Source: Podospora comata
Lineage: Eukaryota > Ascomycota > Sordariomycetes > Sordariales > Podosporaceae
Direction: 5' to 3'
DNA: 64,000 nt
NCBI GenBank assembly: GCA_017354895.1
Contig: CP071499.1
Location: 1,054,001-1,118,000 of the forward strand
Shown here: positions 1 through 10,743 of the stretch, piece after piece
How positions within the stretch are numbered: position 1 is the stretch's first letter
How the letters are laid out: every line of letters begins with the position of its first letter
Program-made: the position numbers and the translations under genes
Notes under the pieces: model-generated
Databases searched by the model: none
What the model saw: the letters and a program-made list of their open reading frames with translations, nothing else
Told to the model about the DNA's origin: nothing

Positions 1-289
1 AGATCCTCTCTGCTTTGATCCGTCGGGGTTGGGTGTGGCGTTTGTGGGTGTGTTTCAGTACGACGTCAATGATCATAATATTTGGATACCATACTACTGT
101 TTCAAAGCATCGAACGTGCAAAGTGAGACGACGGTGACAACAGTGACCATGGTGACGACGTTGTGGTGATCAACAAAAAGTCAACAATGGTGGCGGGACG
201 ATGCCGATGACAGCAGCCAACAGCGCGACCACACCTTAGATACCCCAGATCTGCACCAGCTTCCAGCGAAGTAACTAACGTAGTCTACG
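1..289. other. Window edge, no gene seen
   Basis: No reading frame of note and no repeat was recognised. The stretch has many GACGA/GGTGAC-like short motifs but no clear structure. It may be the flank of a gene lying outside the window. Confidence 0.4.
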
Positions 290-422
290 TCAGGATCTCT
301 AGCTCAGTGGTCAGTCGGTATCTGACTGCAACCGACTGGCCATCGGTTGCCCAAAAGAGAACATCCACCAGAGCTCTTCGCTTTAGGTAGTGGGTTCGAG
401 TCCCTACTCCAACCCCTTTTTT
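290..422 (+). ncRNA. tRNA-like Pol III unit (intron-bearing tRNA, tRNA relic or SINE head)
   Basis: An A box (TAGCTCAGTGG, 300-310), a perfect B box (GGTTCGAGTCC, 393-403) and a T6 terminator (417-422) lie in order on the plus strand. The first part resembles a Cys-type tRNA (TAGCTCAGTGGT followed by ATCTGACTGCA). The rest does not fold cleanly: only three acceptor pairs form between GGATCTC and the 3' end, and the T stem needs a bulge. The 82 nt between the boxes is longer than in an intronless tRNA and holds an 8-bp hairpin (GCAACCGA/TCGGTTGC, 328-350). This fits an intron-containing tRNA gone to a relic, or a tRNA-derived SINE. The promoter and terminator look intact, so it may still be transcribed. 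Confidence 0.45.
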
Positions 423-734
423 ACATTTATCTTTCCTGTTTTACTTTTCTTTGGCTGGCAGTGTTGCTCCTCTGCACCTGCGACCTGGGACAGGGAGATG
501 AGATGAAATGGGCCAAGTACACACAGGTCCAACCAGGTATTAATGAAGCTAACCTCATGATGAATTTAATACTATCCTATCTGTCGTTGTGAATCTTCTC
601 TCTAAGCTTTCGACTTGTCAACCTAATCTGAACAAACTAGCAACCACTGATTTTCCCAACACCAGACACCTGTAACGCCACATGATGCTGCCGCCCACTG
701 CAATGCTATTGAAAAATACAAAACCAAGCATCAA
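423..734. other. Intergenic, 3' flank of the LMBR1-like gene
   Basis: No gene seen. The segment holds the tail of the Pol III unit and the probable 3' untranslated region of the minus-strand gene that ends at 735. Confidence 0.4.
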
Positions 735-2963
735 TCACAGTCTAATCCTCCCCTGCCCACCACCGCTGCTGCTACTCCCATCACCACCGCCACCAAACCA
801 CCTCCTGATATCTCCTCCACCCTTGCCACTACCGCCCCCGTTATCATCCCCACCCATCCACTTTGGTTTCTTGATCCCCTCCCCAAACCCCTTGAACCAA
901 TCGGGTGTGTCAAACGTGTCAATCGTGTTCTTCATCCTATGCCCCAGCGCCTCGAAGAAGTTTTCGTCATCTCCGTCATTGCTCAGCGTCACCTGCCCCC
1001 TGTCCCTCCCTACCCGGCGAGCAGAAGTATTGGCCTGATGTCTACTCCCACCACCTCCCGAAGTAGGAGAGGTAGCAAAAGGCGTAGTCGGCGCCCTCGC
1101 CGAGCTGCCAGTCGACGACCTCGGGATCGACAAAATTGGCCCACCCCTCCTGCCGCCACCACCATTCGTCGATGAGCCCAGCTCTGCCCTCCTGTTATTC
1201 CTCACCGACGCCGAAGTCCCATTCAGCTCCCTCTCAATCAGATCCCTCCCTTCCCTCCAAGAGCCCGTACCATAAAACCTCTCCTCCCCCTCTCCATCAT
1301 CTTCATCCTCCCCACCCATGCCAAACGCAGCCCCAAACCCAAACATGGTCTGCACTTTGCCGTACAGCCCAAACAAGGTCGCAAAAACAGGCAACAGAAT
1401 AAACGCCGGGAACAGATAGTTGAACCACTCCCCCAGCGGCGTCAAATCAATCAGCTTGCCCAAAAACCCATAAAACACCGTGTCCTTGTAGAGCGCGCTC
1501 CCCAAAAACGTCATAAAGTTGTAACTCAATGGCACGCTCAACCTCGCCACCTGGCTGGCATACCAGAACGCGCTCTCCGACGCCGTGTTCCTCTTGACCA
1601 ACGCCCTCCCCCTCCAGACCTTGACCTCCGTAATCGAAATCAACGCCGCGGCACACATGTACAGCAGCCAAAACGCCGCGATCGCCTGCCCCGCCAACCC
1701 AACCTGTCCTCCGCTCTCTCCCAGAGGATCGTGATGAATAACCGTATACCGAATCACCGACAGACTCGGAAACAAATCCTTGACCAACTCAGACCAAACA
1801 ATGCAAACAGACGCCAACCCCAAAACCCCACCCAGCGCCATCCTCAAGTACGGCGCAACATGATAATGAAACAGGTATCTGGTGTAAGGAGTAAACAAGC
1901 TCGCCCTCTCCCACAAGCTCGTCGACCCCGCCGTTCTCGTCCCCTTCCCAAAATCCAACCTCTTGCTCCCCGCCGAGTCCAAAATCGCCTGCGTCCTCAC
2001 CACCTCCTCCAACAGCCTATTCCACTCACTCCCATACCTCGACCTCGCATGCCTCGCCCTGACCAAATCTCTCGTCAGCTCCGCCAGCCACTTCTCCGTA
2101 ATCACATTCGGCAGCCCCCTCTCATTCCCCGTCCCCCTAACCGCCCGTCTGGCATTGCTCGGAGTCATCTGCGCCTCCAGACTGACCATATCAACCAACT
2201 CCTCAATCCAATCCCTAAACAACTCCGCGCTCCCCCCTTTACGCCGTCCCAACTCCCCAACCTGCAGTTCCAAATCCTCAAGCTCCATCTCCGCATCCTC
2301 CATCTTCTCGTATATCCTCGGCGCGTGGCACTGCAGCCTCCTCAACCTCCCGCTCACATCGGCCGACCTAAACAGCCGCCTCGGTATCGACACCAACCCG
2401 TGACCCATGAGGTAGATGGCAAGAATCAAACCCCAGCAGTACGCCAGCGCCATGATCGTGCCCTTGAGACTGGCGTCGAACTTCCCGTAGGACCAGAGGA
2501 CATAGACAAACCCCACCAGCCCTGACCCAAAGACGACGGCATAGTACTGCGCGTTTGCGCGGAGGGAGTCGAGGACCTTGGCTTTCGGCTCGCGGAAGCC
2601 AGAGTCGGAGTACTCGGCAAGGATGGGGAGGATGAACCACGTGAGCGCAAAGGTGAGCCAGTAGGTGATTCGCCAGCCTACGCGGAGGGCGGCGGGTGGG
2701 AGCCAGATTCCTTTTGGGATGGGGGAGGAGGAGGATGAGTCGAGGGGGGAGGCGAGGTCGATTGGGACGAGGAGGCCGATGGAGGCGGGGAGGAAGAGGG
2801 CGAAGAAGACGGGGAGGAGGAGGTAGGCGGGGGTTGTGCGGAGGGGGAGGTAGTGGCGGAGGATGAGGAGGACTGCGATGGAGATGAGGAGGAGGGAGAG
2901 GAGGGAGAAGGTTTCGGAGAGGACGGGGGAGGGGGAGGGGGCTGCTGTCGAGGTCGTGATCAT
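735..2963 (-). CDS. LMBR1-like multi-pass membrane protein
   Basis: Single-exon gene, 742 aa. It fits the LMBR1/LMBD2 family of polytopic membrane proteins, whose human members act in signalling and endocytic trafficking; the fungal role is unknown. About nine hydrophobic segments can be seen: five in the first 240 residues (including LLPVFFALFLPASIGLLVP and YWLTFALTWFILPILAEY), then a charged, partly coiled-coil stretch, then four more up to LFPAFILLPVFATLFGLY. The cytosolic tail is Gly/Ser/Arg-rich. I chose the ATG at 2963, just before the first membrane segment. The frame stays open upstream to 3131 but has no other ATG there (it begins with TTG). Divergent from the aldehyde dehydrogenase gene. 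Codons are C-rich near the start and G-rich near the end. Confidence 0.85.
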   Translation of the reverse strand: MITTSTAAPSPSPVLSETFSLLSLLLISIAVLLILRHYLPLRTTPAYLLLPVFFALFLPASIGLLVPIDLASPLDSSSSSPIPKGIWLPPAALRVGWRITYWLTFALTWFILPILAEYSDSGFREPKAKVLDSLRANAQYYAVVFGSGLVGFVYVLWSYGKFDASLKGTIMALAYCWGLILAIYLMGHGLVSIPRRLFRSADVSGRLRRLQCHAPRIYEKMEDAEMELEDLELQVGELGRRKGGSAELFRDWIEELVDMVSLEAQMTPSNARRAVRGTGNERGLPNVITEKWLAELTRDLVRARHARSRYGSEWNRLLEEVVRTQAILDSAGSKRLDFGKGTRTAGSTSLWERASLFTPYTRYLFHYHVAPYLRMALGGVLGLASVCIVWSELVKDLFPSLSVIRYTVIHHDPLGESGGQVGLAGQAIAAFWLLYMCAAALISITEVKVWRGRALVKRNTASESAFWYASQVARLSVPLSYNFMTFLGSALYKDTVFYGFLGKLIDLTPLGEWFNYLFPAFILLPVFATLFGLYGKVQTMFGFGAAFGMGGEDEDDGEGEERFYGTGSWREGRDLIERELNGTSASVRNNRRAELGSSTNGGGGRRGGPILSIPRSSTGSSARAPTTPFATSPTSGGGGSRHQANTSARRVGRDRGQVTLSNDGDDENFFEALGHRMKNTIDTFDTPDWFKGFGEGIKKPKWMGGDDNGGGSGKGGGDIRRWFGGGGDGSSSSGGGQGRIRL

Positions 2964-3693
2964 CGTGGGTGGTGGTGGAGGTGGGTGGGCATAGTCGATT
3001 TGTGGTGGTGGATCTGGTGAGTATCGAGTGTACCGCAGAGGTGAATGGCTGTGTCTGATAAACGCGCAATCTCGATATCGAAATTCGATGGTTGGGCAAG
3101 GCAAACTTTGGGTCGCCGTTGAAGGGTCCAAGGGCTGGCTGGGACCAGGACATGGACGATTATGTCACACCACCGCGGGAAGGCAGGGATTAGATAGCGG
3201 TTCGCCCACTGGGCAGCGTCTATCTTTAGCGCGCTTTAATTGGGGCGGCCGGCTGATAAGCTGATAAACCCCTCAGCCGAGGGGGGCCGGGATATCGCCC
3301 GTTCTCGTTGCCCGTTACTAACCACAGAGCCAACTCGACGACACTTCCAACTGTCGTGGTCTGTAAGTCGTTGGAGAAATGTATTACCATTACTCTATGC
3401 TATGTAGCATTCCCAGATGATATGCAGGGTTACGGTGTTATCTGCAGCCATCTCAAAAGGGGAATAAAGTCCCCACGATCCAAGCAAGGCAAGTGGTTTG
3501 ACACATTCGACCCAAGACAGGCAGATCCATCCGGATCCGTGACGTTTCTCCATCCAACAGACAAGAACCTTTCCCCGTGTTCCACCCCGCCTTTGTGCCA
3601 CGGCTTATCAGGTTATCTACTTGCAGCAGCTTGCAGAAGGAGAGGAGGGGTCGTAAGTGAGTTGAGGCGAGGAAGTAGTCAGAGATACATAAA
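2964..3693. promoter_or_regulatory. Divergent promoter region (LMBR1-like / ALDH)
   Basis: 731 bp between two divergent starts. A tandem GATA motif lies at 3255-3267. No gene was recognised inside. The last 200 bp before ALDH is likely its 5' leader. Confidence 0.5.
3255..3267 (+). promoter_or_regulatory. Tandem GATA motif GATAAGCTGATAA
   Basis: Two GATAA cores eight bases apart in the divergent promoter, 292 bp upstream of the LMBR1-like start. Fungal GATA factors (AreA/NIT2, SreA, white-collar type) bind such cores, and pairing favours binding. The identical 13-mer recurs at 10887-10899. Confidence 0.45.
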
Positions 3694-5374
3694 ATGGCAG
3701 TGTTCTCATCGCCGAGGGTGCTGTGTGCCCCTTCCCGGACACCATCATTGCTGTCTCTCTCTTTGAGAAGCCACAAGCCCACCACTTTGAGACCACGATA
3801 CTTTTCCTTGTCTACACATCTCAGAACCAAGATGGAGGTGGAACTCACAGCTCCCAACGGCAGGAAGTGGACTCAGCCATTGGGTCTCTTCATCAACAAT
3901 GAGTTTGTCAAGAGCAGCAATGAGCAGAAGCTTGCTTCCATCAACCCCACGTGCGTCCGTTTTTCATGAGAGGTCACTCGTTCCTGTTACTGATACTCAC
4001 CGTAGAACCGAGGAGGAGATCTGCTCCGTCTACGCTGCCACATCTGATGACATCGACACAGCCGTAGCAGCAGCCCGCAAGGCCTTCAAGGACCCCTCAT
4101 GGAAGTCTCTCAGTGGCACCGAGCGCGGTGCCCTCATGCTCAAGCTCGCCGACCTAGTCTCCCAACACGCCGAGACCCTCGCCACCATTGAGTGCCTCGA
4201 CAACGGCAAACCATACACCACAGCCCTCGCTGAGAACGTCCCTGAAGTTGTCAACGTATTCCGATACTACGGCGGCTACGCCGACAAAAACTTTGGCCAA
4301 GTCATCGACGTCGGCCCCGCCAAATTCGCCTACACCGTCAAGGAGCCCTTGGGTGTATGCGGCCAAATCATCCCCTGGAACTACCCCCTCGACATGGCCG
4401 CCTGGAAGCTCGGCCCAGCCCTCTGCTGCGGCAACACCGTCGTCCTGAAGCTCGCCGAGCAAACCCCCCTCTCCATGCTCTACCTCGCCAAGCTCATCAA
4501 AGAAGCCGGCTTCCCTCCCGGCGTGGTCAACATCATCAACGGCCACGGCCGCGAAGCCGGCGCCGCTCTCGTCCAACACCCCCAGGTCGACAAGATCGCT
4601 TTCACGGGCAGCACCGCCACCGGCAAGGAGATCATGAAGATGGCCTCGGCCACCATGAAGAACATCACGCTCGAGACGGGCGGCAAGTCCCCTCTCATCG
4701 TCTTTGAGGACGCCGACCTCGACCTTGCCGCGACGTGGTCCCACATCGGCATCATGAGCAACCAAGGCCAGATCTGCACCGCCACCTCCCGCATCCTCGT
4801 CCACGAGGGCATCTATGACAAGTTCACCGAGGCGTTCAGGGCCAAGATTCAAGAAATTTCGGTGCTGGGCGACCCCTTTGAGGAAACCACCTTCCAAGGA
4901 CCCCAAGTCACAAAACAGCAATACGAGCGCGTCTTGTCATACATCGACATTGGCAAAGAAGAAGGTGCCACTGTTTTCCTCGGCGGTGAAGCTGCTCCTC
5001 AAAGGGGCAAGGGGTTCTTTATTGCTCCTACGGTGTTCACCAATGTGAAGCCGACGATGAGGATCTACCGCGAGGAGATCTTTGGTCCTTGCGTGGCGAT
5101 TGCTTCGTTTAAGACGGAGGAGGAGGCGGTTGAGATGGCTAATGATAGCACTTATGGGCTTGGGTCGGCGATTTTCACGAGGGACTTGAACAGGGCGCAC
5201 AGGGTGGCGAGGGAGATAGAGGCGGGGATGGTGTGGATTAATAGCAGTAATGATTCTGATTTTAGGATCCCGTTTGGGGGGGTGAAGCAGAGTGGGATTG
5301 GGAGGGAGCTGGGGGAGGCGGGGTTGGCGCCGTATTGTAATGTGAAGGCTATTCATGTGAATATGGCGGCGTAG
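3694..5374 (+). CDS. Aldehyde dehydrogenase (NAD(P)+), possible dual targeting
   Basis: Two exons: 3694-3950 and 4006-5374; the 55-nt intron runs from GTGCGT to CGTAG. The long form is 541 aa. The enzyme oxidises aldehydes to acids (acetaldehyde in most fungal relatives). Motifs: NPTTEEE start of the Rossmann part, WNYPLDM, FTGSTATG, catalytic Glu in LETGGKSP (about residue 309 of the long form), catalytic Cys in GQICTATSRI (about 343), and EEIFGP near the C-terminus. Residues 1-46 are rich in Arg/Ser/Leu and lack acidic residues, like a mitochondrial presequence. A second in-frame ATG at 3832, in strong context (CCAAGATGG), gives the usual 495-aa cytosolic form. Both starts have A at -3 and G at +4. 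Coding-strand composition shifts from C-rich to G-rich after about 5090. Confidence 0.93.
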
Positions 5375-6159
5375 AGGTAGAGGGGATGGGATGGTTGTGG
5401 TTATTTGCTGGCGATAAGCGCGAGCGTGGTGTAACTACCTTGGGTTGAATGAATGAATATTTGAAGTGGCCCTCCCATGTTGCTGTTGAGGGAGGGATAA
5501 GCAATTGGTGTGAACAAAGTGTGTGAAAGGTTTGGCCATGCTGTCAGTTGATCCCAGGCATTGAAGTTTTATGTGATTACAGGACATTTATGATATATTA
5601 TCTGTAGAGGCACCGGGAAACGAGTCGCTACACTTTCCCCATAACTCCAGAATTTGTTGGAGACGTGTTGGAGTTGATGCATGAAAAGAGATCGGCCCGA
5701 CGTCATCCCCAGCGTTCCATGGTGCTGGGGTGGGCTTGACCCCTGTCATACTGCCAAGCTCAGCTGAAAGCGGGCCGTGATTGGCTGGAGCCCAAGACAA
5801 GCAAAAATCCGGGGTTCCACCTCACGACTTTTGGGCCGGCCAGACTTTCTGGGTAGGGCCGTCATCCAGCACTGTCTCCACGTGTCGCATTCGACAATCC
5901 TCGAGATATCTATTCCCATTCCCGTCTTACAAAAGCACTTGCATAGCCCTGTGTGTTTCTTCTCTCTCCGTCCTGTCACAGAGATCTTCTGACAGGTTCC
6001 ACTGCTTTTGACCTTACGCGCGCGCGCAGGCACCCGTCTCGAATCTTTCGTCCTCGCTGAGCTCTCCAAACTTCGAACCGCAGACCCCCCCCTGTTCAGG
6101 TCCAACCACCACCATTTTCTCTAGGCTCGCACAATCGCATCGTACATCCACACGCCCCA
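5375..6159. other. Intergenic: ALDH 3' region and SEC12 promoter
   Basis: 785 bp between two genes in tandem. An alternating GCGCGCGC run lies near 6018-6026, in the likely SEC12 leader, which is C-rich. No further gene was recognised. Confidence 0.4.
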
Positions 6160-8064
6160 ATGGCGCCCCTGATCCCCTCGGCCGAGATCCGGCTCTCCTA
6201 CCCTCTGTACGCCCTCGATTTCGACCCTCAAGATGCCAATAGACTGGTCGTTGGTGGCGGAGGAGGGGCAGGCGGAACGGGAGTAGGAAACCAGATCAGC
6301 GTCCTCGACACGTCGACAAAGGAAGCCCTTCAGGTCGTCTCCGAAATCGAACTCAGTCGCGCGGAAGACAGCGTCAACACTATTGCCGTGGGCCCGCGCA
6401 AGAAGAATTCAGTTCCGGTGTATGCTGGCATCAACTCGAGCGAGGATGACGTCAAGAAGGGGAAGAATGAACACTTTAGGGTATTCTCTGCCGATCTACC
6501 GTCAAATACCAAGGCTGCTGCTGGAGTACCAAAGATCACCGAGGTGTCAAGGTCTTCGTTCTTTACGACAAAAGATACCGAAGCTTATCAGAGGGTTTTG
6601 AGGATATCACAGCCGTACGAGGGGGTGAAGCAGATTGGAGCTGCCGCGACGGGTGTCTACCGGGCTGCGAAGGACCCGCAGATTGCCATCTTTGATATTC
6701 CCTCTGCGAGCGGAAACAACACGGCACCAAAGTTGAGGGGGAACCTGGAGTTGGTCAAGGAGGCGATGGACTTGGACATCATCCAGATCAGCGGCGACGG
6801 ATACCAGCTTGTCTACTGCGACGACTACGACATCCACACGCTTGACATCAGCAACAAGGGTGACTCCAAAGACTTGCACACCGTCTGGACCATGCCGCAC
6901 GACGAGTCAATGGGTGCCAAAGCCCGGCCTTCCTTCAGGTCGATCCGTTACCTCACGCCCACCTTTGTCCTCTGCGTCGCCAACCTTCCCCAAGCAGGCG
7001 GTTCCGTCCTCCAGGGCTTCCGCCTCCCCAACCCAGCCGACGTTGGCAAGGAGGGAAAAGAAGGAAAAGCCCGCCTCGCGCTCTCGGTTCACCTCCCCAA
7101 AAACGTCCGCCGCGGCACCGGTCTGGCGGTCCGCAACCTTTCCCCTCCCGCAAGCCCCTCCCAAGAACAGGGCGACGCCCAGTTTGTCATCGCCGTCACG
7201 GGACAGGATAGCTCCATCACCCTCTACACCCTTGAACACCAGGCTCTCGCCGGTCTGACGCTGATTGCCAACTGCCACATCATCACCACCCTCAAAGAAG
7301 TCCACCCCGGTCCGATCTCTGGCCTGGCCTTTTCGACCTTTGTGCCCCCAGCATCGGGCTCAAAGGTGCCCGCTACGGTCAAGCTAGCGTCGATTGGCTC
7401 GCTGGGGAACACGTGCGTGGTTCACACCATCCCGCTCAAGAAGCTGCCCTCGTCTACTACGGTCTCTTCTAGCGTGAAGTCGCTCGTGCCAGCGAGGTAT
7501 GTTGTCGCGCTAAAGTCGCACGGCCCAGGACACAAGGGGTTCTTGTCGTTTATTGCCATCTCTGCCATTGTCATTGCTTTGTTGGCGCAGGCGCTGATGG
7601 AGATTAATGGCCTTGCGCCGCCGTATTTGGGGACGAAGAATGTTGTTCCTGCGAGCTGGCAGGCGCCGTATATGAAGGGTTTGCGGGAGGAGCAGGCGAG
7701 GCTCAAAAAGGAAGGGGGCGGGCAGTTGGCGGATATTTTGGGGCAGCCTAGGGAGGGGGTGCCGAGGGTGGTGATTAAGCAGCAGGGGGAGTGGGATTCG
7801 GCCATGGCGGAGGGGGCCGGGGCGGTGAAGATGGTGCTCAAGCAGGAGGAGGGGAGTGGGGAGGTGAAGATGGTGGAGGAGGAGAAGTTGGAGGAAGGGG
7901 AAAAGGGGAAAGAATGGGAGGAGCTGCCGGTGGAGCAGCAGGAGTTGTGGAAGAAGGCGCTCAAGAAGGCGGGGCATTGGGGGGAGGATGTGGGGGAGGC
8001 GGTCTTTAAGGGGGTGTTGTTTGGGGAGATTGGGGGGTTGGTGGGGGCTTTTGTTAGGGGGTAG
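6160..8064 (+). CDS. SEC12-like guanine nucleotide exchange factor for SAR1
   Basis: Single exon, 634 aa. SEC12 is the ER membrane exchange factor that loads SAR1 with GTP to start COPII coat assembly. The N-terminal part is a WD40-type propeller carrying the family's Gly-rich loop (G32 to N44, GGGGGAGGTGVGN), which in yeast Sec12 forms the potassium-binding, SAR1-engaging loop. One membrane segment follows at about residues 461-481 (FLSFIAISAIVIALLAQAL). The rest (about 150 aa) would lie in the ER lumen and is rich in Glu, Lys and Gly. Such a type II layout with a lumenal tail fits fungal SEC12. The ATG follows a C-rich leader. The last 400 bp are strongly purine- and G-rich on the coding strand. 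Confidence 0.88.
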   Translation: MAPLIPSAEIRLSYPLYALDFDPQDANRLVVGGGGGAGGTGVGNQISVLDTSTKEALQVVSEIELSRAEDSVNTIAVGPRKKNSVPVYAGINSSEDDVKKGKNEHFRVFSADLPSNTKAAAGVPKITEVSRSSFFTTKDTEAYQRVLRISQPYEGVKQIGAAATGVYRAAKDPQIAIFDIPSASGNNTAPKLRGNLELVKEAMDLDIIQISGDGYQLVYCDDYDIHTLDISNKGDSKDLHTVWTMPHDESMGAKARPSFRSIRYLTPTFVLCVANLPQAGGSVLQGFRLPNPADVGKEGKEGKARLALSVHLPKNVRRGTGLAVRNLSPPASPSQEQGDAQFVIAVTGQDSSITLYTLEHQALAGLTLIANCHIITTLKEVHPGPISGLAFSTFVPPASGSKVPATVKLASIGSLGNTCVVHTIPLKKLPSSTTVSSSVKSLVPARYVVALKSHGPGHKGFLSFIAISAIVIALLAQALMEINGLAPPYLGTKNVVPASWQAPYMKGLREEQARLKKEGGGQLADILGQPREGVPRVVIKQQGEWDSAMAEGAGAVKMVLKQEEGSGEVKMVEEEKLEEGEKGKEWEELPVEQQELWKKALKKAGHWGEDVGEAVFKGVLFGEIGGLVGAFVRG

Positions 8065-8900
8065 GGACTTTGATGATTGATTTGCCTGGATGGGTAGAGA
8101 GCTGAGGAGGAAGTGGAGAGAGTGGGAGAGTGAGGTTGAGTATAGAGCAGACGATTGAAACACCAGAGCTGAAGATGAAGGGGGAAGAGCTGAGGAGTTA
8201 TAATGGGAGACTGAGATGAGTTCTAATGTTGGGAGCGGGATCAATGCCTCGATGTATGTGATATGAAGAGAAGGCAAACAGTAGTGGTGATGGGAAAAGA
8301 GTACATTCAATACGGGTTTTTCTCTCTTCGTGGAATGGGGGATGCATATCCCGTCATCCGTAGTTGTTACATCATCTTACCTGCTCTATTCACTACTTGC
8401 TCAACAAGCTCTTTCAAAGGTTCCTCGTATTCTTGTTCCTGTCAGCCTGGATGGCATGCTAGTGTACGATTGATGCACCTGACTTTTTGCTGATATCATC
8501 GTCAAGGTCGTTGTTTGGAAATTGAGCAAGTTCAAAATGGAGTGCGAATACGTGCTTTGGGATTTAACAGCATACCAAACCACTCAGGCTCATGTTGCTG
8601 TGATAGAGCGTGTGACATACAGTGAATCCTGTTCTTCTTGGTATCTGCCCCTTCCGGTATTCCCGCTCCATCATCGTGAAAGCTTTGGCAGAGGCCCGAA
8701 TGTAACAACTTGCACCCATAACAATTCCCATTGACAACGCCATAAAATGCCCAAACGCTACCCTGGTGACCCCTGCCCAAAGCAGTGCGCTTTGCAAATA
8801 CCGCCATGCACGGCGTATACATCTCAATAAACCAGTCCTCCATAATCCTCTATCCATATTTCCACCTGTAGTTCACTCGTCCATAAAATCCACCCCCCTC
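8065..8900. other. Convergent intergenic region
   Basis: Holds the 3' ends of SEC12 (plus strand) and of the unknown 594-aa gene (minus strand). The first part is GAGAG-rich. No additional gene was recognised. Confidence 0.45.
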
Positions 8901-10743
8901 TCAAACAAAAACATCCACCTCCACCACACCTCCAGCCCTCCTCAGATTATAAATCAGCAAGACAGCCTGGTCCCATTCCTCCGACGTGGTAATCATCCTC
9001 CTCCCATACGGCGTCTGTATCCACATGTGCGGTCTTCTATACTGCGCTTGCTCAAACGACGCCATCAGCCCATCAAACGCACCTTCTGATATTATCGAGT
9101 CGGTGTGCTTGAACTCAAAGGGGGTGTCGACCAGGTCGCTGCTATCGGCTCCATCTTTGACAAAGACGCGGTAGGTGAGCTTGGCGTTGGGCGGGATCTC
9201 AACCTCATATATATCCGGATCCTGAAGCCCGGCCAGGGCTTGGGCCCGCTTGCGCTTTTTGTTGATGGTCACCTCACTCACCAGAGAGGCAAAGAAAGAC
9301 TGGCCGTTTTGCGGTGGAATTTCTGGCTCGGGTGGTGCTGTTTCGAGGACCTGGCGAATCGGGATAGGAGATGACTCTCCTGTAGGTGGAGAGGGGAGCT
9401 GGGCTGAGCGCCGAGCTCTCTGCGCTGATACAGCGAGGTCGGCACTGTCCCACAAGGTCTGCATAGCAGGAGCCCGTTGGTCCGGGGGAGTGCACGGTCG
9501 CGAGGTGGTAGGAGTGGTATCAAACTGGCACTCTGTCTCCGGGGTGCTGACTTGTGGTTGATCAACCGAAGGTGTGGTTGTCCGCGATGTGTCGTCCCTC
9601 TTCCGGCGTGCGAGGCTATTTTGCTGAGTGATTCTGGATTTGAGGTTGTCCTGAACGCGGTAGACAAACATGGCGAAGTAGAACAGAAGGGTTGTCGAGT
9701 CCTCGGGCCAAAACAGAGTTCTGGTTCTGGCACTTGCATTCGCGTTCCCAGCACCAAACCAACGTGCTCCCCAGCCTTCTTTCGCCAGTATCTGGTATGC
9801 CAGCTTCACCACAAACATCTTGGTGTGTGCGCCGTTAAGCCTTTTCTCACACCTTATGCGTTGAATGACTTCGGCAAGTTGCTCGGCCTCAAGATACTGG
9901 TGCAGGTCCTTCTTCAAGTACTTGCCTTCACCCACGGGCAGCTCAAGCAGACTGTAGAGCTCTTCGTATTTCTGGTTTCGTCCTGGACCACAGTTAGCAT
10001 TTGGCAAAGGCAGAATTACAGGACGGAGTGGTAGACTTACTGAGGGTGATGTATTCCCAGATTTTTGCAAGCTGGGTTTCCTCGTCCACGCGGCGCGGCA
10101 GCTTGACCATGCTGTTTGCTGCAGTGGTCGAATAGCGAAGGCCGTGAACCTGCTGAATAGAAATGACAGAAGAATCTTCCATATTCTCCCCATAGGATGT
10201 TGGGATCATCTGATGGACATCTTCCGGCGCATCTGTAGGGGCATTAACATGCTGATCTTGATTTAGACCCGCCCAGTCGACCTCCGAGAGCTTCTGGAGT
10301 TCGGCCTGCCAGTCCGCATCCGTGGCCAGGTCCACGTGAGCGTCGCTGAGCAGGAACTCGAGCTCTCCTGATACCGCAGCTCCGGTACTAGGAGGGTCAT
10401 TGTGAGGATATCGGGTGCTACTAACCACGAGGCCACCTGAAGTGTGTCCATCTTGGAGCGATAAAGGGGCACCAAGAGGATCAGGGACAACGGGCAAAGT
10501 GAGCTGAGAAACAGGCTCTTCTTGTACCCTTGGCAGAGTGAGCTCGCATCGGGGCTCTGATGAGGTCGCCGGTGGTGACGACGAGGATGGCTGTAGTTGG
10601 ATGGCGGGGTCCGAGGTGACTTCTTCGAATAAAAGTGAAGAGAGGTCCGTCTCGGGATCAAGGCCATCGCCAAAAAGCGAATCCAAGTCGTTGTCGCTAT
10701 CTCCAATGTCGGAGAGAGGTTGAGATTCAAATTGCTGGGCCAT
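8901..10743 (-). CDS. Conserved-looking fungal protein of unknown function (594 aa)
   Basis: Two exons: 10041-10743 and 8901-9982. The 58-nt intron has donor GTAAGT, branch TGCTAAC and acceptor CCAG, and splicing gives EYITLRRNQKYEELY. The first 215 residues look disordered and rich in Ser, Pro, Asp and Glu, with an acidic patch (SDIGDSDNDLDSLFGDG). A helical block follows (YEELYSLLELP to FAMFVYRVQDNLKSR), then a low-complexity linker, then a C-terminal domain of about 110 aa (YEVEIPPNAKLTYRVFVKDG to VVEVDVFV) that reads like a compact alpha/beta fold. No signal peptide or membrane segment. I do not recognise the family. The start is the ATG at 10743; the frame is open further upstream but without an ATG. 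A tandem GATA motif sits 144 bp upstream. Confidence 0.75.

Noticed and set aside
1731-2525. 264-codon plus-strand frame opposite the LMBR1-like gene
   Set aside because: Arg/Pro/Gln-rich shadow of a real gene.
4154-4921. 255-codon minus-strand frame opposite ALDH
   Set aside because: Low-complexity Gly/Glu/Val composition caused by C-ending codons on the ALDH strand; no family resemblance.
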